Assembly: GCA_007127275.1 (NCBI GenBank)
Contig: SKZP01000402.1
Location: forward strand, 1-5,051
DNA: 5,051 nt
Reading direction: 5' to 3'
Origin: Planctomycetota bacterium
GTDB taxonomy: Bacteria > Planctomycetota > UBA8742 > SKZP01
The notes beneath the pieces are model-generated. The model did not search any database. It saw only the letters and a list, made by a program, of their open reading frames with translations, and was not told where the DNA came from. Below, piece by piece: positions 1 to 5,051 of the stretch. A program made the position numbers and the translations under genes. Numbering within the stretch: position 1 is the stretch's first letter; each line of letters begins with the position of its first letter.

Positions 1-1
1 C

Positions 2-1057
2 GGGCAAACCAAGGTGCTCGCACCCGAAGCGACAAGCCCCGTCGTCGGCGCCGCAACGGCGTTCGCCGAGATGCCCGCACTCGACGCCCAAGGCGTGCCC
101 CGGCCGCACGGCAACGCGCCGGACATTGGCGCCGCCGAGTGGGCAATCAATCAGCCGCCGGTGCTGACTTTCCCGAGCGACACGGGCCTCTTGGACGCCA
201 ATCACCGCGTCAATTTCGCGGCGGGCACAGCCACCGAGTTCAGCGTCCACGACCCGGACACCGAAACCGCACCGCTACGCTTGAGCGTCACGCTGAACAA
301 CGCAACCCTAACCCTCGCACAAACCACCAACCTAACCTTTGACACCGGCACCGGCGAAGACGACGCCATGCTGGTCGTCTACGGCAACACCCCGGCCTTG
401 AACGCCGCCCTCGACGGAGCTTACTTGCGCTACCAAAGTGACGCCTCCATCACCGTCGACGTCGTGCTCAACGACCTCGGCAACGTCGGCGACGGCGGCG
501 AACTCACCGACGAGGCCAGCGCCACCGGCGAGTGGCTCGAAAATCTGCCCCCGGAGATTCACGCGCCAAGTTCCCTCGAGGTGCGCCACAACAACGAGAT
601 CCACTTCAGCAGCGAAGGCGAACGCAGCATCCAACTCGAAGACCCGGACTACGTCGCCGGCCATCACGTCGAGCTCTCCCTCGGCGTCACCGGCGGCTTG
701 CTGGCCTTGCCGGAACTGGGCGCTAGCGTGCAGGTGTTCGTCGCCGACGGAACCAACTTCCTGCTACGCGGCCCGCAACCGGCGCTCAACGCCGTCCTAG
801 AAGGCGCCATCTACACCCCGGCACGCCGCGGCGAAGGCGCCATCATGCTCGCCTACGACGACCGCAGCTCAGGCCCCGACGGGAACGCCGTAGCCACCCA
901 CACCATCAACATAAGCATCCGAGGCGACGACGACTCCAGCGGCTGCGGGTCAACGGCGCACCACCCCGGCACGAACCTCGTGCCGTGGATGCTGCTACTG
1001 CTAGCGTTGTTCGCTTTTCCCGTCCGCGGGCGTGCGAACGCGTACAACCAGGAATAA
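2..1057 (+). CDS. C-terminal part of an exported surface protein: choice-of-anchor Q-like motif, two cadherin-like repeats and a MYXO-CTERM-like tail (5' partial)
   Basis: The frame is open to the left edge (codons ggg-caa-acc-aag precede the GTG at 14), so the true start lies outside the window. Residues are counted from that GTG. Residues 26-43 (QGVPRPHGNAPDIGAAEW) match the '(R/Q)GxxRPxGxxxDIGAxE' signature that ends many bacterial parallel beta-helix surface proteins (choice-of-anchor Q type), so the missing part is probably a beta-helix. Two related repeats follow, at about 49-173 and 179-302. Each opens with a PP pair, contains a D-P-D motif, carries 'PALNAxLxGA' and ends near a DxxxxGxxG loop, as in cadherin-like adhesion repeats. 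The tail is an acidic DDDSSGCG (residues 305-312), a hydrophobic stretch at about 322-337 and RGR at 338-340. Cys311 is the only cysteine in the visible protein. The likely role is a secreted or cell-surface structural or adhesive protein; no catalytic motif is visible. Family-level recognition is fairly firm, but the exact function is unknown. Confidence 0.85.
   Translation, partial: GQTKVLAPEATSPVVGAATAFAEMPALDAQGVPRPHGNAPDIGAAEWAINQPPVLTFPSDTGLLDANHRVNFAAGTATEFSVHDPDTETAPLRLSVTLNNATLTLAQTTNLTFDTGTGEDDAMLVVYGNTPALNAALDGAYLRYQSDASITVDVVLNDLGNVGDGGELTDEASATGEWLENLPPEIHAPSSLEVRHNNEIHFSSEGERSIQLEDPDYVAGHHVELSLGVTGGLLALPELGASVQVFVADGTNFLLRGPQPALNAVLEGAIYTPARRGEGAIMLAYDDRSSGPDGNAVATHTINISIRGDDDSSGCGSTAHHPGTNLVPWMLLLLALFAFPVRGRANAYNQE
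941..1033 (+). other. Putative C-terminal sorting signal (GCG, membrane helix, RGR) encoded in the surface-protein gene
   Basis: The encoded segment starts with Gly-Cys-Gly after an acidic/serine linker. About ten residues later comes a hydrophobic stretch, LVPWMLLLLALFAFPV, and then RGR. This order (Cys, transmembrane helix, basic cluster at the extreme C-terminus) is that of MYXO-CTERM and similar tripartite signals, which are thought to be cleaved by intramembrane proteases with the cysteine retained for anchoring. The basic cluster is weaker than usual, and seven residues (ANAYNQE) follow it, which is longer than typical. A plain C-terminal membrane anchor is the alternative. Confidence 0.55.
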
Positions 1058-1283
1058 AAAGAGTGCCTTTTCCTTTCGCGAGTGGGCAGCAAAGGTGTCG
1101 CGCCCCAATGCCCAATCCTCCAAAGGGTTCGCAACACGGACCACGCTCCGCTGTGCGTCGCGGCCAATCAGCTTTCCCCGCAAGTCTCGTCGCAGCATGA
1201 CATGAGACCCGCAGTTCGTAAGATTGAGGGAGCGTCCCCGCGTGGAGGGCAACACGAGTAGACGCGGTGGATACGCCCCCGGC

Positions 1284-1293
1284 TACCGCGGTA
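1284..1293. promoter_or_regulatory. 10-base perfect palindrome TACCGCGGTA upstream of the HEAT-repeat gene
   Basis: The sequence TACCGCGGTA is perfectly self-complementary and lies 46 bases before the ATG of the HEAT-repeat gene. A dimeric regulator could bind there, but a 10-base palindrome is expected by chance every kilobase or so, and no second copy is seen nearby. It is reported as a candidate operator only. Confidence 0.15.
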
Positions 1294-1332
1294 TGCTGCG
1301 TGGTGGATAACGCAACGTACCTTTTCCCGTGC

Positions 1333-1337
1333 GAGGA
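1333..1337 (+). promoter_or_regulatory. Candidate Shine-Dalgarno GAGGA that leaves the start codon ambiguous
   Basis: GAGGA lies only 2 bases before the ATG at 1340, which is unusually tight for a ribosome binding site. The same GAGGA lies 8 bases before an in-frame GTG at 1346 (codon 3), which is normal spacing. The real start may therefore be the GTG, giving a protein two residues shorter. The choice has no effect on the domain content. Confidence 0.35.
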
Positions 1338-1339
1338 CA

Positions 1340-4300
1340 ATGTCTGTGCCGACACCTCCCAATGACCGCACGCCTACGCCAGCGCCAACGGAACCAGAAG
1401 CGACTACGGAAACAGAAGCGACTACGGAGCGTGCATCCCATGTCGCTCCGCTTGCCGCGCTGGGCCTGCCGCATCCGCGACGACGGCGGCGCAAATATGT
1501 CACGGCGTTGTTTGCCGGATTGTTCGCCCTCGGCCTCGCCGGCTTCGTCTACCTCGGTATGTGGCAAGGAGACGGCGCACAAACACAACGGCACAGTGCG
1601 AAGCAACTCGAACGCGAGATTGCCTACGCGGTGCGTATGCTGGGGCAGTCGGAGCACGAGACCCGCGAACAGGCGGCGCAGCAACTCGTTGCACTCGGTG
1701 AGCCGGCCGTCCCCGCCCTGCTGGCCGCGCTTGCGCACGACAACGGGCATGTGCGCGAAGCCGCGGTACACGTGCTTCGCGCCATTGGCAAGCCTGCTGT
1801 AGAGCCCTTGCGTGTCGAAGTCGAGACCAACCCGGCGACGCGAGCACGCGCCTTGCGCACCCTCTGCGGCCTGGGACAGCCGGCAGCGCACACCCTGGCC
1901 ACTTGGCTCGACACCTCGGAGCCGCGCAAGCACGACGAAGCACCTCGAACGGGCGCCGTGCTCAACGCGTTGCTGAGGCACGGCACAACGGCACCCGTGG
2001 GACGCGAGCCGGTGATCTCCTCGAGGAGCGAGCTGGAGGCGATGACCCCAGCCGTGCTCGTCACAACCCTGCTGCGACTCTGGGATCTCGCGTCTGACTC
2101 CCGCGTCGAGGCGAACGCTGAGGCACGAGCAAACGCGGCGACGGCCGAGCGAGTGCTCGCCAACCTTTCTGTTGCCACCCTCATGTTTGCCGCAGCCGAG
2201 AACGACGCCGTGGCCGCGGCGGTGCAGCGGTACATGCAAACGGTTCGCGGTCCGAGCGCAATCCCCTCGCTGGTCGCACTGATGCGTCTCGAGGAGCCAC
2301 CGGCGCTACACGCACACGTCACGCAATTGCTCGCCGAGTTCGGCGACGCCGCCGTCCCGGCACTTGCCGACGTGTTGCACTCCACGGTCGCTCCTCCACG
2401 CATGCGACGCAGCGCGGCGAAGTTGCTCGCTCGGCACCCGCCGGTCCCCGAGCAACCGGCGGTGCATGCCAAGCGCACCACGGCACTCGCCCATGCATTG
2501 ACCGACACAGCTGCCGAGGTGCGAGCCGCCGCCGTGACGGCGCTAAAGCGCTGGGCGCCAAACAGCGCCGCGGCCATGCAGGCCCTCGCGGCAGCAACGT
2601 GGCACTGGTCGCCGGGTGAGGTCGGCTTTGCGGAGGCGCACGCCGCACTGAAGTCGGCCCTTTCGCCGGAGGCGGAAATGCTTGCCGAGGGCAATCCCAC
2701 ACCAGGTTTCGCCGCGGCGCTGGCTGGCTTTGTACGCGGCTGGGAGACCACCGCCGTGGCTCGGCCGCAAGAGGAAGCGGCGCGCTTGGATGCGCTGGTG
2801 GCAACGCTACGCAATGTCACCGTTGCAACAGCGCCCACAACGGACGACGCCACCCCCCGCAGCGTAGCCTGTGCGCGCCTGCTTGCGGCAACGGACGCGA
2901 CCGAGCTTGTGGCAGCGTTGCCGGCCGGCGACGAGGCCTTCGCTCGCCACACGTTCAGCGACGCGTGGAAGCCGGCACGGGTCGCGGCGATGCGTTTGCT
3001 CGAGCACCTCGTTGCGCAGTCTGCCGGCGAGCAGCCTGCGGCGCCGCACGCGGCCGTGCCCCCGGCGGCGGTGGACGCCGTGGCCTGCGCTTTGCAAACG
3101 GCGACGGCGCCGCCGCGCAATCTGCGCGAGCGCCTGCTACAGCTGCTGGCCAACCTCGGTCCCGCGGCGGCGGAGGCACTGCCGGCGGTGGATGCGCTGC
3201 GCTTGAGCCCCGAGTCGACGCTGCGAGAGCAGGCGGAAGCAACCTGGCGCGCCATACTCGCAAGCGACAACGACAGCATCAGCAACAATGCCGAGCATGA
3301 GGCGTTGAGACACGCTCCCGCGGCGCTGTGGCTCAACCGACTCGACCCGGGCGCGGATGCTTATGCGGCCGACGCCGAGATGCGCGCCCACGCGGCATGG
3401 CACCTGAAAGAGTTAGACGCCGAAGCACTGCAGCTCATGCAGCGAGAGGAAACGCAACACGCTCGGCTACTAGCCGCGTTGGCCGACGAAAACAAACGGG
3501 TGCGGCGACGCATTCGCGTGGTGTTCGTGCGTCTCGGCGAGGCCGCCCTACCGTCGTTGCTAAACGCGTTGACGGAGTCGGCGGATGCGCCGCCCGCCGT
3601 CGAGGGGACTTTGCTTGCATTGCACGAAGCCGGCACGGACGTGCGCACACCGGCGAGTGAGGCATTGTTGAACGCCCACGCCAGCGGCTCTGGCGAGGTA
3701 GCACCACGACTGTACGGGGTGCTCCGCTTCCTCGGACTTGCGCCGCAGGTGACGGCTCACTTGCTGCAAGAAGCCGCAACCGCGAAGGCGCCGAGCGACG
3801 CTGCGGGCGACGTGTACCGCATGGCGGCGTCGCAAGCGAAAACCGCAGCGCACGAGTACTGGCAGTCGCAGCCCACGACACAAGCGCATGACGGCGACAA
3901 TGGCCAGCACACCGGGCCGGAAGCCGCTCCCCGTTGGGTGGCGGATCTCGTCGCCGCGCTCGGTGCGGTGATTGCCTCGGAAACGGCTGAGCCTGCGCTG
4001 CGCCGGCAGGCGCTCGACGCACTCGCGGCGTGGCGCCGCCACGCTGCCGCCGCATTGGAAGGTCTGCTGACCGTGGCGGTCGCGGACTTGAGCAACGTGC
4101 CGGAGGAAGACCTCGAGGCGCAAGAAACGAGTGAGCTACGCCGGGAAGCCAACGAACTGCTCCGTCGCTGGCTACGTCCCGGCAACCGCCACCGCCCACC
4201 CGGCCTAGTCGAGGCGCTGCTGCGCAAACTTGCCGCGGCGCAACAAGCCGACCGCTCGGAGGCACAGCAGCGTGTGCATACGCTGCTCGACGCCACCAGC

Positions 4301-4639
4301 GAGGTCAAGCTCGCCACGGCCATGCTCGACGCGCTGCCGGACGAGGCGCTTCAAGAGGCCGCGCTCGGCTGGCTGGCGGCGCGCCCGAAGTACGCCGAGT
4401 GGGTCCACGACCGTTTTCGCCGCACCGCCGCTGCCCTTGAAGGCGCCCTCGGAGCGGATGCATCCGCGGTGAAACGAAAGCTCGTCGCCTACGCTGCGGC
4501 ACTTGCTCACCTGGGCTACGACGAGGCGTTGCCGGATCTGCGCCGTGCGTGCCAGGCGCTGGAGGGGACTCCGTCAGAAGCCGCACAAAACGTGCGCGCG
4601 TCCTTGGACGAAGTGATTTCCGCACTGGAACGCAGGTAA
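1340..4639 (+). CDS. Membrane-anchored HEAT-repeat (PBS-lyase-like) protein, 1099 residues
   Basis: This is a complete frame from ATG at 1340 to TAA at 4637. Residues 1-46 are Pro/Thr/Glu-rich and probably disordered. A basic RRRRRK (47-52) precedes one hydrophobic helix (about 53-74). By the positive-inside rule, the tail is cytoplasmic and the remaining ~1020 residues periplasmic. That part is very alanine-rich and helical. Units of the type 'xVRxxAaxxLxxlG-xAvpaLlaaL' are clearest at 106-155 (ending in GEPAVPALLAAL and VREAAVHVLRAIGKPAVEPL), 325-365, 380-405, 595-640, 706-745 and 870-905. This is typical of HEAT/PBS-lyase-like repeats, which build a curved solenoid for protein binding. A low-complexity linker (about 842-864, Q/T/D/G/H-rich) splits off a C-terminal helical block. 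No catalytic motif is seen, so a scaffolding role is inferred from the fold. It is unlikely to be a phycobilin lyase, because no phycobiliprotein genes are present and it has a membrane anchor. The gene stands apart from the upstream gene and converges with the downstream one. Confidence 0.9.
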   Translation: MSVPTPPNDRTPTPAPTEPEATTETEATTERASHVAPLAALGLPHPRRRRRKYVTALFAGLFALGLAGFVYLGMWQGDGAQTQRHSAKQLEREIAYAVRMLGQSEHETREQAAQQLVALGEPAVPALLAALAHDNGHVREAAVHVLRAIGKPAVEPLRVEVETNPATRARALRTLCGLGQPAAHTLATWLDTSEPRKHDEAPRTGAVLNALLRHGTTAPVGREPVISSRSELEAMTPAVLVTTLLRLWDLASDSRVEANAEARANAATAERVLANLSVATLMFAAAENDAVAAAVQRYMQTVRGPSAIPSLVALMRLEEPPALHAHVTQLLAEFGDAAVPALADVLHSTVAPPRMRRSAAKLLARHPPVPEQPAVHAKRTTALAHALTDTAAEVRAAAVTALKRWAPNSAAAMQALAAATWHWSPGEVGFAEAHAALKSALSPEAEMLAEGNPTPGFAAALAGFVRGWETTAVARPQEEAARLDALVATLRNVTVATAPTTDDATPRSVACARLLAATDATELVAALPAGDEAFARHTFSDAWKPARVAAMRLLEHLVAQSAGEQPAAPHAAVPPAAVDAVACALQTATAPPRNLRERLLQLLANLGPAAAEALPAVDALRLSPESTLREQAEATWRAILASDNDSISNNAEHEALRHAPAALWLNRLDPGADAYAADAEMRAHAAWHLKELDAEALQLMQREETQHARLLAALADENKRVRRRIRVVFVRLGEAALPSLLNALTESADAPPAVEGTLLALHEAGTDVRTPASEALLNAHASGSGEVAPRLYGVLRFLGLAPQVTAHLLQEAATAKAPSDAAGDVYRMAASQAKTAAHEYWQSQPTTQAHDGDNGQHTGPEAAPRWVADLVAALGAVIASETAEPALRRQALDALAAWRRHAAAALEGLLTVAVADLSNVPEEDLEAQETSELRREANELLRRWLRPGNRHRPPGLVEALLRKLAAAQQADRSEAQQRVHTLLDATSEVKLATAMLDALPDEALQEAALGWLAARPKYAEWVHDRFRRTAAALEGALGADASAVKRKLVAYAAALAHLGYDEALPDLRRACQALEGTPSEAAQNVRASLDEVISALERR
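1388..1428 (+). repeat. 18-base tandem duplication coding TEPEAT-TETEAT in the N-terminal tail
   Basis: Positions 1388-1410 and 1406-1428 match at a period of 18 bases with one mismatch (C at 1394, A at 1412). The shared core is CAGAAGCGACTACGGA at 1395-1410 and 1413-1428. It encodes two six-residue units in the disordered cytoplasmic tail of the HEAT-repeat protein. Because the period is a multiple of three, gain or loss of a unit would keep the reading frame. Confidence 0.8.
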
Positions 4640-4683
4640 CGTACCGAGGCGCGACGCGAACATGATGTGCGGACGTGTGGACG

Positions 4684-5051
4684 TCATCCCATTGCGTTTT
4701 GCACGCCCCGTAGCAACTCGCGTACAAGCTGCGCAAACTCCGGCTCGTCGTCGTTCTGCCAGGTCCGCGCGTGCCAGCGGCCATCAAGGTTTGCTTCGAG
4801 CCACCATGTATACGTAAGGTCCGGCCGGGAAAGCGGCACCGAGCGCCGTTGCCAGAAGCCGAGCCCTTCCAGTGCGGTGCGCAACGAGTGACGCACGGGG
4901 ATCTTGGTCATGTGCGCATCAATGCTCGTCGACACGCTACGGGGTATGCCAGCGTGGCCAACCGAGCGCGTGACCAAGACATCTTCGTGCTCTGTGCCGA
5001 CGTCCTTCACGCCAATGCGTACCAGCGCAGCCGGCTCCCCCGTTGTCGAGA
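4684..5051 (-). CDS. Unrecognised protein, C-terminal 122 residues (5' partial)
   Basis: On the minus strand a frame is open from the right edge of the window to TGA at 4684-4686. Codons upstream of the GTG at 5008-5010 read STTGEPAALVRIG without a stop. No Shine-Dalgarno sequence lies at the right distance before that GTG, so the gene most likely begins outside the window. Third codon positions are mostly G or C and the composition is balanced (W, Y, F, D, E all present), unlike the Cys/Ser/Arg-rich opposite-strand frame, so this is probably a real gene. The visible sequence has no signal peptide or membrane segment. Its end is rich in aromatic residues: GFWQRR, then YTWWLEANLDGRWHARTWQN, followed by an acidic helix-like DEPEFAQLVRELLRGV. 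I do not recognise the family and assign no function. It converges with the HEAT-repeat gene, 44 bases from that gene's stop. Confidence 0.7.
   Translation of the reverse strand, partial: STTGEPAALVRIGVKDVGTEHEDVLVTRSVGHAGIPRSVSTSIDAHMTKIPVRHSLRTALEGLGFWQRRSVPLSRPDLTYTWWLEANLDGRWHARTWQNDDEPEFAQLVRELLRGVQNAMG

Larger units (their letters stand above)
1058..1339. other. Non-coding gap between the surface-protein gene and the HEAT-repeat gene
   Basis: No frame on either strand looks like a real gene here; the open frames crossing it are extensions of shadows of the flanking genes. No tRNA or other recognisable RNA gene is seen. I find no well-formed sigma-70 promoter: TTGAGG at 1224-1229 lacks a -10 box at the right spacing, and GATAAC at 1306-1311 lacks a -35 box. 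There is no strong GC hairpin followed by a T-run after the upstream stop codon. Weak inverted repeats occur at 1083-1088/1109-1114 (TGGGCA/TGCCCA) and 1238-1243/1262-1267 (CCGCGT/ACGCGG), along with the palindrome at 1284-1293. At 282 bases the gap is long enough to hold the promoter of the downstream gene, probably recognised by a non-standard sigma factor. Confidence 0.6.

Noticed and set aside
1057..1071. AAAAG-AGTGC-CTTTT inverted repeat at the end of the surface-protein gene, considered as a terminator
   Set aside because: The 5-base-pair stem is A/T-rich and weak, and lacks the GC stem expected of an intrinsic terminator.
1283..2239. 318-codon minus-strand open frame spanning the gap and the start of the HEAT-repeat gene
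   Set aside because: Its composition is Arg/Gly/Cys-rich without structure, and most of it is antisense to the membrane and repeat segments of the real gene.
1624..3336. Long open frame of 570 codons on the minus strand inside the HEAT-repeat gene
   Set aside because: It is antisense to a well-supported protein with recognisable repeats. Its translation is dominated by Ala, Ser, Arg and Cys with no domain, as expected for a shadow frame in GC-rich DNA.
3435..4265. 276-codon minus-strand open frame
   Set aside because: Shadow of the HEAT-repeat gene: Arg/Pro/Ala-rich with no recognisable motif or ribosome binding site.
4454..4467. Perfect 14-base palindrome GCGGATGCATCCGC
   Set aside because: It lies inside the coding sequence of the HEAT-repeat protein. 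One palindrome of this length in 5 kb of GC-rich DNA is not far from chance expectation.
1314..4645. The 8-base sequence AACGTACC on both sides of the HEAT-repeat gene (1314-1321 and 4638-4645), considered as flanking target-site repeats
   Set aside because: Eight bases is short, there are no inverted ends or transposase, and the gene is a cellular HEAT-repeat protein, so chance is the simpler explanation.
4672..4685. Small hairpin GACGT-GTGG-ACGTC between the convergent genes, considered as a terminator
   Set aside because: The stem is only 5 base pairs, overlaps the stop codon of the minus-strand gene and has no adjacent T-run on either strand.

Overview
The window is GC-rich bacterial chromosomal DNA. 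It holds two incomplete genes at its edges and one long complete gene between them. No RNA gene, CRISPR array, insertion sequence, integrase or attachment site is visible. The left-hand gene's tail suggests a Gram-negative bacterium: a 'RPxGxxxDIGAxE'-type motif, cadherin-like repeats, then a lone-cysteine, hydrophobic, arginine-containing C-terminus resembling MYXO-CTERM-type sorting signals. Myxococcota or a related former deltaproteobacterial lineage fits best. This is inferred from protein style, not from a marker gene.

Layout. (1) Positions 2-1057, + strand: the 3' end of a large exported surface protein, with two degenerate cadherin-like repeats and a C-terminal anchoring or sorting tail. 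(2) Positions 1058-1339: a 282-base non-coding gap with no clear promoter or terminator, containing one 10-base palindrome. (3) Positions 1340-4639, + strand: a complete 1099-residue alanine-rich HEAT-repeat (PBS-lyase-like) protein with a disordered Pro/Thr/Glu N-terminal tail, a basic RRRRRK stop and one membrane helix. Its large C-terminal part is predicted to lie in the periplasm. (4) Positions 4684-5051, - strand: the C-terminal 122 residues of a protein I do not recognise, convergent with the HEAT-repeat gene and separated from it by 44 bases.

How they fit together. Genes 1 and 2 share a strand but are 282 bases apart, so a common transcript is possible but not shown. Both products are predicted to sit in or beyond the inner membrane. 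Nothing in the sequence links them to one pathway. I see no convincing defence, secretion or biosynthetic system. The points most worth checking are the C-terminal sorting signal, the membrane-anchored HEAT-repeat architecture, the ambiguous start of that gene and an 18-base tandem duplication in its tail.
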